A DNA stretch of 64,000 bases from NCBI GenBank assembly GCA_964441245.1, contig CAYTVR010000008.1, forward strand, positions 6,270 through 70,269, in the 5' to 3' direction. Of the stretch, positions 17,784 through 27,092 are shown in pieces. Position 1 is the stretch's first letter. Each line of letters starts with the position of its first letter. Source of the DNA: JALZUU01 sp964441245 (GTDB taxonomy: Bacteria > Bacteroidota > Bacteroidia > Chitinophagales > Saprospiraceae). Position numbers and translations under genes: made by a program. Below the pieces are notes generated by a model. The model was not told the DNA's origin and did not search any database. It saw only the letters and a program-made list of their open reading frames with translations.

Positions 17784-19181
17784 CTATAATTGTGCTAAGA
17801 TCCAATCTTTTTCTGAAAGGACTTTAGAGGCTTCTAATTCAGTGCGGAATTGTTTTTTAGCATCTTTGTCAAATGGATTCAATTCGATCAGACGCCTAGT
17901 AAAAGAAATAATATTTCTGTAGTTTTCTTGATGATATCCAATGATTTTTTTTCGTCTAATAAAAATATTCATGGCATCTAAATGTGAGGTGAGTAGATCA
18001 AATTCTTCTAATTCATAATATATTTTCATGAGTAAAGTTTTAGCAATTAGATTGTTGAGTAAATCCTCATATTCTGATTTTTGTAACAATGTCAAAGCTT
18101 CAGGGTAATTTTTTCTATCATATTCTAAGCGAGCCTTGTTAAAACTAAAAGTACTTTCGCGATATTTTTTTTCTAAAGCATTTTTATATTGATCAATAAA
18201 TGTATTCACCCAGTCAAATTCTTTATTCATCAATCCAGCTGCGACTATATTGTTATAAGTGAATCTAGACAATATATTATCTTCCAGTAGGAATTTTTCG
18301 CTTAAACCATTTTTATATAACTCTAAAGTTTTTGATCGAAAAATTTCATTCCCATCATTGATTCTTTTGATGCAATAGTTAATGGCTAATAAGTATAGAT
18401 CTCTGATTTCACTTTCTGGAAATTTATCTCCATGTTTAAAAATCAATTGTTGAAAATCATTAAAATGAGTTCCATTGTTTGGATTTTTTAGCATTAAATA
18501 ACAATAGTAATACATAGCTACTGCCGGTACGGTTAGTTGTCCTTTTTGTTGAGCATATTCAATCACTGCTTCTAGTAGTCCGAAGTCGTAATGTTTTTTG
18601 TAAACTTGTTGATGAGCTAATATGTAACAAGATTGTCTCAGTTTTAAAATAATAAAAGAAAGATCGATGGTGTTTGATAATTCCTGTAAATAGAGATCCT
18701 CTGTTCGTTTCTTGATAGATATAAAACGGTAATGTTCAAGTTGAAGTTGATATTTGTCGAAGTAATATTCGGCCCCTCGTAAAGAATCGGCCTCTTGTAA
18801 TTGTTGAGATGCTCGATAATTTTTTTCAAAATGCTTAGGCAAATTACGAAGCCGGTAAGCTTTAGCTAGCTGAATTTTAAATTGAATGGGATTTTGAAAG
18901 AAACGATTATACACCAAAAAGTGCTCAATTAATTTATGAAGACTACTCATCAATAAACGAATTCGTACATCCTTATACACTTGTTCAGGGAAAAGGTGCA
19001 AAGAAATTTTTTCCTTGCTTGGAAATGCTTTAGATCGTCTTTGATAATTGACTAAGAAATCAAAAAAATCAATCAAGATTTGTTCCTTATTAAAAAAAGG
19101 AGACCGAATAAATTTTTGAAAATTTCGAATTTCTTTTGGATCTAAAGTGCTAAAAAGGACTTTTAATCGGTTGTTTTTCAT
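17784..19181 (-). CDS. Cassette 3 A-protein: cytosolic helical SPFFN-family protein, function unknown
   Basis: A 465-residue paralogue of the cassette 1 and 2 A-proteins, more diverged. N-terminal block LDPKEIRNFQKFIRSPFFNKE, then LFPEQVYKDVRIRLLMSSL and IEHFLVY. The middle holds LRQSCYILAHQQVYKKHYDFG. The C-terminus has FIRRKKIIGYHQENYRNIISFT and ends EKDWILAQL. No signal peptide or enzyme motif. It has its own good promoter (TTG-N20-TATTTTTG at 19215-19245). It diverges from the cassette 3 B gene with 205 bases between start codons. The conserved C-terminal hallmark across all four copies suggests that the solenoid end is the functional surface (inference). Confidence 0.75.
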   Translation of the reverse strand: MKNNRLKVLFSTLDPKEIRNFQKFIRSPFFNKEQILIDFFDFLVNYQRRSKAFPSKEKISLHLFPEQVYKDVRIRLLMSSLHKLIEHFLVYNRFFQNPIQFKIQLAKAYRLRNLPKHFEKNYRASQQLQEADSLRGAEYYFDKYQLQLEHYRFISIKKRTEDLYLQELSNTIDLSFIILKLRQSCYILAHQQVYKKHYDFGLLEAVIEYAQQKGQLTVPAVAMYYYCYLMLKNPNNGTHFNDFQQLIFKHGDKFPESEIRDLYLLAINYCIKRINDGNEIFRSKTLELYKNGLSEKFLLEDNILSRFTYNNIVAAGLMNKEFDWVNTFIDQYKNALEKKYRESTFSFNKARLEYDRKNYPEALTLLQKSEYEDLLNNLIAKTLLMKIYYELEEFDLLTSHLDAMNIFIRRKKIIGYHQENYRNIISFTRRLIELNPFDKDAKKQFRTELEASKVLSEKDWILAQL

Positions 19182-19386
19182 GGGAAAATTTCACAAAAGT
19201 GATAAAAAGAACTACAAAAATAAGTGGTAAATTGTTGATAAACAAGTCTCTTAATGCTTTTTGATCAATAGATTTTCCTACAAAAGGGTAAAAATGTATT
19301 TGTTTGATTTAAATTTTAATCGCAAATTACATTTAGAACATATATCACGTACGCCCGCATACACAACGAACAAAAACCTATATCCC
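19182..19386. promoter_or_regulatory. Divergent control region of cassette 3
   Basis: Minus strand, facing the A gene: TTG (19243-19245), exactly 20 bases, TATTTTTG (19215-19222), a full Bacteroidota promoter match. Plus strand, facing the B gene: TGTATTTG at 19295-19302 followed by TTTGATTTAA, the shared B motif, 84 bases before the ATG at 19387. Confidence 0.65.
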
Positions 19387-21894
19387 ATGAAAAAAATAAT
19401 AATAGCTACGATTAATAAAACGTATTGGCAATTTTGTTTGGCCATTCTGCTATTCATCCTGTGTAGTAGTCAAAATTTATATAGTCAACTCGATACCATC
19501 TCTCTTTCCGTATCAAATACTGTTGGAACTCAACAAGTGGCAGTCGATGTTACGGTAGAAAATTATGTTGAAATCTCATCGGGTCAATTTACTGTTCAAT
19601 GGAATTCAGATGTTTTGGAATATGATACGATCGGAAATTTTGGACTATCTGGAAATCCCTTTGATACCAATCATTTGACAGATGATCTTTTGCTTTTACT
19701 TTTCGTCGATGAAGATTTAGTATCGGGTGCTTCCTTACCCGATGGTACCGTCTTACTAACACTTTATTTCAATGTGATTGGCACAGGAGTGTCTCCGGTT
19801 TCAATTGTTGATGATCCTCTTCAGATTGAGTTTTTTAATATCAGTGAGGGAGTGGTTCCCTATAAAATAAATAATGGTGAAGTAAATGGCGAAGGCGCTT
19901 GGGTCAATGGTCAATTGGTCTTTGATCGAAATAGAGATTGCTTTGAAACAGAGGAAGAAAATGGGATAGAAGGTTGGATTATTAAATTAAGAGATGAGGT
20001 GAATGATCGGAATTATTATGCTACAACAAATGCAGATGGTTACTATTCCATTTTTACGGAATTAGGTTCTTACGAGCTGAGTACTTTCCCAGAAGAAATA
20101 TTATGGTCGCTTTGTCAAAGTAACTTTAGTGTAGAACTGACGACGCTTGATGAAATCAATTTGATTGATTTTTTGGCACAAGTAGAAGGTACTTTTATTC
20201 AAGGTCGAGTATTTAATGATAGTGAAGATGAAAATTGTCAAGACGATGGAGAAGCTGGTTTTGAAAATTGGCAAGTTATTATAGCGGGTGATATCGATCG
20301 AGTGGTGAGTACCAATGAACAAGGAGCGTATAGCGTTTTGGTTCCTTCCGGAACTTACGATATCTCTGTTGCCACGCCATTATATTGGCAAGCTTGTGAA
20401 GAAGTTGTGACCCTAACTACAGGTGATGTAGGAGATACCATTCGAGCGGATTTTGCACAACAAATTGAATTTTTATGTCCGCAGATGGAAGTGAATGTTT
20501 CGACCTGGTTGCTTCGTAGGTGCTTTCCCGCTAGGTATCATATTCAATATTGTAATATTGGAACTCAATTAACAGAGCAAGCGAGGATTGAGTTAGCCAT
20601 TGATGAATTTATGGAAGTTGATTCGGCATCAATTCCATTTACCATAGAAAATGATTTATATGTTTTTGAATTGGGTGCAGTTGAACCAGGAGCATGTGGA
20701 ACTTTTTCTGTGTTTGCGTTTTTAGATAGAGATTGTGATCAAACTGTTTTGGGGCAAACCCATTGTGTGGAAGCTCATATTTATCCAGATTCCATCTGTC
20801 TTCCTTCTGCAGCAAATTGGACTGGAGCTAGTATTAAAGTCAATGGAGAATGTATTGGAGATGAAGTGGTTTTTAATATTGAAAATGTAGGCGATGGGAA
20901 CATGGACGCTGAGATTGATTATATTGTTGTGGAAGATGCGATCATGTATAGTCCGGAACCATTTCAATTGAATAGTGGAGAATCTTTAGCTCCGATTGCA
21001 TTAGCTGCAAATGGATCAACTTATCGATTAGAAGTGGATCAAGTGAATGGTCATCCTGGAAATAGTATGCCAAGCATTTCGGTAGAAGGTTGTGGCCTTA
21101 ATGTGGATGGGAATTTTACGACAGGTTTTGTTACCTTATTTCCGCAAGACGACAATGACTTATTTACGGATATCGATTGTCAAGAAAATATTGGTTCTTT
21201 TGATCCAAATGACAAAAATGCTTCTCCTCGAGGTTATGGAGAGGATCATATTATTTTAGAAAATACAGACTTAGAATATTTAATTCGCTTTCAAAATACT
21301 GGAACAGATACAGCCTTTACAGTGGTGATTCGAGATACCATAACAGAGTTACTTCAACTCTCAACTATTCGTCCAGGAGTGTCAAGCCATCCTTATGAAT
21401 TTGAAATCTATAATGGGAATGTGGTTAAGATCACATTTAATAACATTATGTTGCCAGATAGTAATATTAACGAAGCCGCTTCACATGGGTTTTTTAAATT
21501 TCAGATCAAACAGCAAGCCGATCTTCCATTAGGAACAGTATTAGAAAATTCTGCGGCGATTTATTTTGATTTTAATGATCCAGTAATTACCAATACTTCT
21601 TGGCATACCATTGGTGAGTTTTTGACCTCTGACGAAACCATTTTTGTGGAAGGGGCAAAAATAAAGGTATATCCCAATCCAGTATTAAATCAAACGACCT
21701 TTGAATTAGAAGGAGTTGATTTTCAGGAATATCATCTGCGCATTTATAATGCAACCGGGCAGCAGATGCGAGAGGATCGATTTAAAGAATCTACCTTCCA
21801 ATTTGATCGAAAGGGCTTAACAACAGGACTATATTTCTATGAAATACTTGGCGATCAACAATTGATCACAAGTGGTAAGTTAATACTAAAGTAG
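19387..21894 (+). CDS. Cassette 3 B-protein: T9SS-secreted cohesin-headed surface protein
   Basis: An 835-residue secreted protein. Start taken at 19387 (MKKIIIATINKTYW...), which gives a normal signal peptide ending SQNLYSQ; an in-frame start at 19261 would precede the promoter motif. Residues about 33-165 look like a cohesin domain (GTQQVAVDVTVENY, GQFTVQWNSDVLEYD, DGTVLLTLYFNVIG). Two SdrD/CNA-B-like domains follow (about 170-265 and 270-360; e.g. QGRVFNDSEDENCQDDGE). Next come the constant DUF11-like region (LRRCFPARYHIQYCNIGT), the DPNDK/DUF7619-type domain from about 604, and a T9SS tail from about 757 (VYPNPVLNQTTFELEG, LTTGLYFYEI). A cohesin head suggests binding to dockerin-type partners, but no dockerin gene is visible here. 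Same rear half as the other B-proteins. Confidence 0.85.
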   Translation: MKKIIIATINKTYWQFCLAILLFILCSSQNLYSQLDTISLSVSNTVGTQQVAVDVTVENYVEISSGQFTVQWNSDVLEYDTIGNFGLSGNPFDTNHLTDDLLLLLFVDEDLVSGASLPDGTVLLTLYFNVIGTGVSPVSIVDDPLQIEFFNISEGVVPYKINNGEVNGEGAWVNGQLVFDRNRDCFETEEENGIEGWIIKLRDEVNDRNYYATTNADGYYSIFTELGSYELSTFPEEILWSLCQSNFSVELTTLDEINLIDFLAQVEGTFIQGRVFNDSEDENCQDDGEAGFENWQVIIAGDIDRVVSTNEQGAYSVLVPSGTYDISVATPLYWQACEEVVTLTTGDVGDTIRADFAQQIEFLCPQMEVNVSTWLLRRCFPARYHIQYCNIGTQLTEQARIELAIDEFMEVDSASIPFTIENDLYVFELGAVEPGACGTFSVFAFLDRDCDQTVLGQTHCVEAHIYPDSICLPSAANWTGASIKVNGECIGDEVVFNIENVGDGNMDAEIDYIVVEDAIMYSPEPFQLNSGESLAPIALAANGSTYRLEVDQVNGHPGNSMPSISVEGCGLNVDGNFTTGFVTLFPQDDNDLFTDIDCQENIGSFDPNDKNASPRGYGEDHIILENTDLEYLIRFQNTGTDTAFTVVIRDTITELLQLSTIRPGVSSHPYEFEIYNGNVVKITFNNIMLPDSNINEAASHGFFKFQIKQQADLPLGTVLENSAAIYFDFNDPVITNTSWHTIGEFLTSDETIFVEGAKIKVYPNPVLNQTTFELEGVDFQEYHLRIYNATGQQMREDRFKESTFQFDRKGLTTGLYFYEILGDQQLITSGKLILK

Positions 21895-21910
21895 GCTTTT
21901 GCACAAAGTG

Positions 21911-21985
21911 CTGTACTCTTGGTTATCTAATTTTTTTTGGAAGATGATGATTTAAAAAGGAGTACAGTACTAAGTGCTTTTTTGG
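21911..21985 (+). terminator. Long stem-loop terminator of the cassette 3 B gene
   Basis: CTGTACTC at 21911-21918 pairs with GAGTACAG at 21960-21967. The loop is about 40 bases. An AAGTGC then six T follow at 21973-21984. It lies between convergent genes. The long loop makes it less typical. Confidence 0.45.
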
Positions 21986-22026
21986 GATTTTTATTTTAGC
22001 AATTCTAATGGTGTTAAAAAATGAGT

Positions 22027-23436
22027 TTATAATTTTTCGAGTTGTTTGATCAACCAATTTTTTTCAGTTAATGGTTTTGCTTGGTTTACTTCAGTCTGAA
22101 ATTTCTCTTTTTCTTTTCTGCTATATGGATTTATTTTTACTAGTTTTTTAGTGAATTTAATAATGTTTTTATAATTGCTTTTATGATAACCAATTACTTT
22201 TTTACGAACTAAATAATTACGCATACTTTCCAGTAAACTTTCTAAGGCGTCGTGTTCTTCTAGTTCATAATACATCTTAAGCATCATTGACTTCGCACTT
22301 AAATTAATTAAGATATCATCATACTCAATTTGAGTATGTAATTCCATTGCTTTGGTATAGTTTCCTTTTTCAAAATTAAGTCTCGCTAAACTATAGTGAA
22401 CTACACTTTCTCGATATTTGGTTTCTAAATATTTTTGGTAGTCGTTAATAAATTCATCAATCCAGATGTACTCTTTTAATTTTAGAGCAATTCCTATTAC
22501 ATTGAGAAAAGTCCATCTCGAAATAATATTATTCTCAACCATTAGAATTTCCTCTTCAAATCCTTTTCCGTAAAGATCAAAAGCCTCTCGTATATAATTG
22601 TCAAATCCTGCATTCATTCGACCGATACAATAATTAATCGTCAAAAGATAAATATTTCGGATTTCAGCTAAAGGAAACAAATGCCCGTTATGGACAATTT
22701 GTCGTTTTAGATTTTGAAAATAATCTTCATTGTCTTGTTCTGTTATAGATTTATAACTATAATAATAAATGGCAATAGCAGGGATTTCTAGATATTCCTT
22801 TTTTTCAATAAAGGCTAATATTTCTTCCAATAAACCTATTTCGTATTCTGTTCTATAAACTGCTTGATGTGCCAACATTAAACAAGCTTGTCGAAGCTTA
22901 TCGGCAATGAAGGTAATGTCTAAGGTATCTGAAACTTGTTGGAGATTTAAATCTGTTCGTTTAAATGTACTTAAGTATTTGTATTGCTCTTGTTCTAAGG
23001 AGTATTTATTTTGAAGTTGTTGACCATCTCTATAAGGGTGCTTTTCAAGCAATTGATGAGCAATGCGTCGATTTTTTTCAAAGGGTTTGGTCAGTTGTCG
23101 TTTTAAATACACACTAGCTAATGTAATTTTAGATTTTATTTCATCTTGACGTAATTCTTGAAAAATTAGAAACTCTTCCAAACATTTCATAAAAAAAAAG
23201 ATCGTCTGGCGCATCTTGGCATCATCAAATGACGTTTTAGGATAGACCCATTTGAACACTTGTTCTTTTGTCAAAAATTCATCTTTGTTTAAATAATGAT
23301 CTTCAACTAGGTAGTTAAACAAAAGAATGACATCCTCTCGCTGGTTATGTGCAGGAGAGTTGACCCATTTTTTGAGTTCTCGAAGCTCCTTTTTAGAACA
23401 ACTTCTTAAGATTTGGACTAATCGACTATTATTCAA
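22027..23436 (-). CDS. Cassette 4 A-protein: cytosolic helical family member, function unknown
   Basis: A 469-residue, most diverged member of the four A-proteins. The N-terminal block is CSKKELRELKKWVNSPAHNQRED, so SP-x-x-N is kept but the aromatic pair is lost (AH for FF/YF). Then come YPKTSFDDAKMRQTIFFFMKCLEEFL, LRQACLMLAHQAVYRTEYEIG and, at the C-terminus, YLVRKKVIGYHKSNYKNIIKFT, ending EKNWLIKQLEKL. No signal peptide, membrane helix or enzyme motif. It diverges from the cassette 4 B gene, 234 bases between starts. All four copies preserve the EKxWL ending. Function not recognised. Confidence 0.73.
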   Translation of the reverse strand: MNNSRLVQILRSCSKKELRELKKWVNSPAHNQREDVILLFNYLVEDHYLNKDEFLTKEQVFKWVYPKTSFDDAKMRQTIFFFMKCLEEFLIFQELRQDEIKSKITLASVYLKRQLTKPFEKNRRIAHQLLEKHPYRDGQQLQNKYSLEQEQYKYLSTFKRTDLNLQQVSDTLDITFIADKLRQACLMLAHQAVYRTEYEIGLLEEILAFIEKKEYLEIPAIAIYYYSYKSITEQDNEDYFQNLKRQIVHNGHLFPLAEIRNIYLLTINYCIGRMNAGFDNYIREAFDLYGKGFEEEILMVENNIISRWTFLNVIGIALKLKEYIWIDEFINDYQKYLETKYRESVVHYSLARLNFEKGNYTKAMELHTQIEYDDILINLSAKSMMLKMYYELEEHDALESLLESMRNYLVRKKVIGYHKSNYKNIIKFTKKLVKINPYSRKEKEKFQTEVNQAKPLTEKNWLIKQLEKL

Positions 23437-23670
23437 TATTAAAATATTTTAAATATCATCAACAAACAGGAAAAAAATAACAACAAATAAATTTATTTAT
23501 CATTAAAAACACACTTAAAATAACGTTTTTGTGAAGAATAAGTTGAAAAATACAATTTTTTAAGCTTTAAAACTAATCAACAAATGCTATATTTTGTCAT
23601 TTTTTTTAACATAATTCAGGGCCATATTTGTAATGCAAATAAGATAGATCACAAACATATATTCCCATTC
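23437..23670. promoter_or_regulatory. Divergent control region of cassette 4, duplicated at 27.0 kb
   Basis: Contains CAACAAATG, 32 bases, then GGGCCATATTTGTAATG (23579-23636). The same block with identical spacing and roughly 80 percent identity recurs at 27023-27080, where no B gene follows. The core CATATTTG is at 23623-23630, 40 bases before the ATG at 23671. Confidence 0.6.
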
Positions 23671-26577
23671 ATGAGACGAGTTAATAAAATAAAGTCCAAA
23701 TTCCTAAAGCAATGGCAGTTCGTACTGGTACTTGCTTTAGGAATTTTTTGTGCTTTACCGACATCAGCTCAGGTGAAAGGTTGGGAACGTTTGTATGGAG
23801 ATGGAGGTCAAGTCTATGATGGCCAAGCAGTTGCTCAAACACCAGATGAAGGATTTATATTAGCTGGGAATGATGGTACGGGATTTTATATCTTAAAATT
23901 AGACCCTGATGGAAATGAAATTTGGTCAAACTCCTACACTGGCGTGCTAACTAGTTTTACTGCTGCTGATATTGAACAACGAGACGATGGCGGATATATC
24001 ATTGTTGGTTATTGTGATAATTGTGGCACAGGAGGAGGAAGTCGAGATATCCTAGTTATGGGGATTGATGAAAATGGAGAAAATCGAAGAGATACCACTT
24101 ATGGTTTAGGATTTGATGATGAAGCAAATGCAATCTATAAGACGAGTGATGGTGGTTTTATAATCACTGGCTACAGTTCTGAAGATCCGGACAATAAAGA
24201 AATATATTTTTTAAGGTTAGATGCGAATGGAGATTTTGTTTATCAGAAATCTTATGGTACTCCTAATGATGAAATAGGAAATGATATTATCGAAACGGAT
24301 GATGGTTATGTGACTACTGGTTATTCCTCTGATAATTCCGATAATAGTGATTTATTAATCTTTAAAATTGATTTGGCCGGAGATTCATTATGGTCAGCAA
24401 ATATATCTGGAGGAGAAGGTAATTCAATCGCTTTTAGAACAGATGAAGATGGAATTCCAGATGGATTTATCATTACTGGGTATATCAATACACTTTCCAA
24501 TGGAAAAGATCTTTATATCCATGAAATTGACTTCTCTGGTAATCAAGGAAGTACAAGAAGTATTGGAGGACCAAATCTTCAAGAAGGTAAAAGTATAGCT
24601 AACGCTTCTGATGGAGGCTATATCATTACAGGACCAGCTGAAGCATCTGATGGACAATCTATTGTTGCACTATTGTTAAAAGTGGATAATAATCTGGATG
24701 AAGAATGGTCTAAAACTTTTGGAAGCCAAAGTAATGATATTCCTGTGACAGAAGGTTTTGGAGTGAATACTACTGCAGATGGAGGTTATGTACTAACGGG
24801 GTCATGGACAGATAATGGTTTAGTAGGAGCTAGATTTGTCTATATCGTGAAGACTAATAAGGAAGGAGAAATTTTTACGAATTTCATCAATGGACGAGTT
24901 TATAACAATACCAATGATGAGGGGATTCAAGATTGGATAGTAGAAGCTGAAAGTGATGGTATTTATCATTATGGGACTACAGACGAAAATGGAAATTATT
25001 CAATCTTGGTCGCACCAGGAATCTATAATGTAAAATTACAAAAACCGAACGATTATTGGACACCGGAGATAGGCATGTATTCAGCTGTCAATCTGGAGAG
25101 TCCATTTCAAACCACCGAGCTAGATTTTGTGGTAAATCCTAGTACAATATGTACGGATTTAGAAGTAGATGTTTCTACTACTAATTTAGTTCCCGGAACA
25201 GCACCTTTTTATTACGTTCGGTATTGTAATAATGGAACACTGGAAGCCGATGATGCTTATGTTGACATTGACATGGATCCTTTTCTCAGTGTTTTTGGTT
25301 CAAGTGTTTCTTTTGAAATTGTCAACGGATTGTATCGATTTGAATTAGGGGATGTTGACATTGGAGAATGCGATAGTTTTAGAATCAGTACGATCTTAGC
25401 ATTGAGCGCTGCTCCACAACGAACACATTGTGTCAAGGCGCATATTTATCCAGATCAAATTTGCCAAGAAGTTGGTAACTGGAATGAAGCAAGTATTCAA
25501 TTGACAGGAGAATGTGATACTTCAGGTCCAGAAGATTCTGTTCGCTTTAATATCATGAATATTGGTGTAGAAGATTTACCTCAAGGACAATTGGACTACA
25601 TTGTTATTGAAGATTTTGTCATGCGGGAGGACCAATCTCATCCAAGTATTAATTCTGGAGAAACATATAGCCTCGCTTATAAAGCGGAAGGCACAACTTA
25701 TAGAATGATCAGCGAACAAGCTGAAGGCCATCCCGGAGACAGCCGGCCCACTATAGCCATAGAAGGTTGCGGTGGATTAGAAAGTACCGGCTTTGTTACA
25801 CAATTCGCAGAAGACGATTATAACCATTTCTTAGCGGTCGACTGTCAGGAAAACTTTAACTCCTTTCCTTCTAATTTGAAGAGAGGCTATCCCAAGGGCT
25901 ATGGGGAGGAGTTTAAGATTTCCGACAGTACCGACTTGAGTTACCACCTCCAATTTCAAAACATTGGAATCGATACGGCAATCAGGGTGGTGATTCGGGA
26001 TACCTTATCTCCTCATTTGGACGCATCTACGGTGCGACCTGGGGCGAGTAGCCATGATTACGACTTTGAAGTCTACGGCTGCGGTATCCTGAAATTCACC
26101 TTTAAAGATAATATGATACTCCCCGGTAGCAGTACTAGTGAGGAAAATTCCCACATCTTTGTCAAATACAGAGTTTCCCAAAGACCTGACAATGATCCAG
26201 GAACCCTCATAAAAAATAGTGCTGCTATCACTTTTGACTTTCGCGTTCCTGACTGGATTGGCAATCAAACTTGCCACCTAGTTGAGGAAGATTTTATACT
26301 AGTAGATGTAGATAACATTTTCTATCCTGGAGTAGATAATTTGAAAGTATATCCTAATCCATTTACGGAGATGGCGACTTTTGAAATAGAGACTTCAGAG
26401 AACCTAAAAGATTTGACTTTTAGTGTTTATGATTTATCGGGTCGTCAATTATTTCAAGACTCCTTTGAAGGAAAAATCTACGAATTTTATCGTTATAACT
26501 TAAGTGCAGGATTGTACATTTATAAAATTGAATCTGCTGGAAATTTAGTCAGTAGTGGAAAAATGACGGTTAATTAA
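23671..26577 (+). CDS. Cassette 4 B-protein: T9SS-secreted beta-propeller surface protein
   Basis: A 968-residue secreted protein. Start taken at 23671 (MRRVNKIKSKFLKQW), giving a signal peptide with a long basic n-region and ending PTSAQ; an upstream ATG at 23584 lies before the promoter-like motif. Residues about 38-405 are propeller blades (GWERLYGDGG, DGGYIIVGY, DGGFIITGY). About 406-490 is SdrD/CNA-B-like, about 495-725 DUF11-like (RYCNNGTLEADDAYVDID; RTHCVKAHIYPDQ), and about 730-870 DUF7619-like, with the usual DPNDK replaced by FPSNLK. A T9SS tail starts near 888 (VYPNPFTEMATFEIE, LSAGLYIYKIE). The stretch 25720-26300 is markedly richer in G+C than the rest of the gene, suggesting a recombined patch. 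Confidence 0.86.
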   Translation: MRRVNKIKSKFLKQWQFVLVLALGIFCALPTSAQVKGWERLYGDGGQVYDGQAVAQTPDEGFILAGNDGTGFYILKLDPDGNEIWSNSYTGVLTSFTAADIEQRDDGGYIIVGYCDNCGTGGGSRDILVMGIDENGENRRDTTYGLGFDDEANAIYKTSDGGFIITGYSSEDPDNKEIYFLRLDANGDFVYQKSYGTPNDEIGNDIIETDDGYVTTGYSSDNSDNSDLLIFKIDLAGDSLWSANISGGEGNSIAFRTDEDGIPDGFIITGYINTLSNGKDLYIHEIDFSGNQGSTRSIGGPNLQEGKSIANASDGGYIITGPAEASDGQSIVALLLKVDNNLDEEWSKTFGSQSNDIPVTEGFGVNTTADGGYVLTGSWTDNGLVGARFVYIVKTNKEGEIFTNFINGRVYNNTNDEGIQDWIVEAESDGIYHYGTTDENGNYSILVAPGIYNVKLQKPNDYWTPEIGMYSAVNLESPFQTTELDFVVNPSTICTDLEVDVSTTNLVPGTAPFYYVRYCNNGTLEADDAYVDIDMDPFLSVFGSSVSFEIVNGLYRFELGDVDIGECDSFRISTILALSAAPQRTHCVKAHIYPDQICQEVGNWNEASIQLTGECDTSGPEDSVRFNIMNIGVEDLPQGQLDYIVIEDFVMREDQSHPSINSGETYSLAYKAEGTTYRMISEQAEGHPGDSRPTIAIEGCGGLESTGFVTQFAEDDYNHFLAVDCQENFNSFPSNLKRGYPKGYGEEFKISDSTDLSYHLQFQNIGIDTAIRVVIRDTLSPHLDASTVRPGASSHDYDFEVYGCGILKFTFKDNMILPGSSTSEENSHIFVKYRVSQRPDNDPGTLIKNSAAITFDFRVPDWIGNQTCHLVEEDFILVDVDNIFYPGVDNLKVYPNPFTEMATFEIETSENLKDLTFSVYDLSGRQLFQDSFEGKIYEFYRYNLSAGLYIYKIESAGNLVSSGKMTVN

Positions 26578-26626
26578 TATTCGCTTTTATTTATAGGAAT
26601 GAGTTTCTTCTCATTTTTAATAAAAT

Positions 26627-26664
26627 AAACGCCTTTTGGGGATAGGAAATCTCAAGAGGCGTTT
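26627..26664 (+). terminator. Probable terminator of the cassette 4 B gene
   Basis: AAACGCCT at 26627-26634 pairs with AGGCGTTT at 26657-26664, followed by GTTATTAGTTTTC, a weak U tract. It lies 50 bases after the stop. Confidence 0.5.
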
Positions 26665-27020
26665 GTTATTAGTTTTCTTCCGGCCTTACTTAGCATGCGA
26701 CTTGTACTAAGTGAAAAATGTCCTTTTTATGAGATCATATTCTTCAAATTCATGACTTTAAAGTGCTAAATGCTATCAAAAAATCTAGTTGAAGGTGAAA
26801 GTTGATATGTCTTTTATTGGTTTTTTTTTATGTTTTTTAAGTCTTTTTGTTAAAAAATGACGCTTTTTTTGTTAAAAACGCATTATTATAATTTAAATGT
26901 TTTCAACAAATAGATTTTTATTGCATGAGCAAATAGAAGCATTTTTATTTAAAACACTCTTAAAAAGTAGTTTCTGAAGAGTTTAATTGAAATTTGGCTT
27001 GTTGTTTTGAATAAAAAGTG

Positions 27021-27092
27021 TTCAACAAATGATGTATTTTGTCATTTTTTATGAAGCAATTATGGGCCATATTTGTAATGTACTTAAGAGAT
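27021..27092 (+). promoter_or_regulatory. Orphan duplicate of the cassette 4 B-gene control region
   Basis: The block TTCAACAAATG...GGGCCATATTTGTAATG repeats the cassette 4 spacer with the same internal spacing; 17 bases including GGGCCATATTTG are identical. Looser similarity extends further left (AACACTCTTAAAA, TTTCAACAAA). No coding gene starts downstream; the next plus-strand signal is a terminator at 27240. The surrounding gap 26578-27244 (667 bases) otherwise holds the B4 terminator and T-rich DNA without a gene. Confidence 0.6.

Noticed and set aside
26005..26277. Antisense open frames in the G+C-rich patch of the cassette 4 B gene
   Set aside because: Shadows of the sense frame made longer by higher G+C; no homology pattern.
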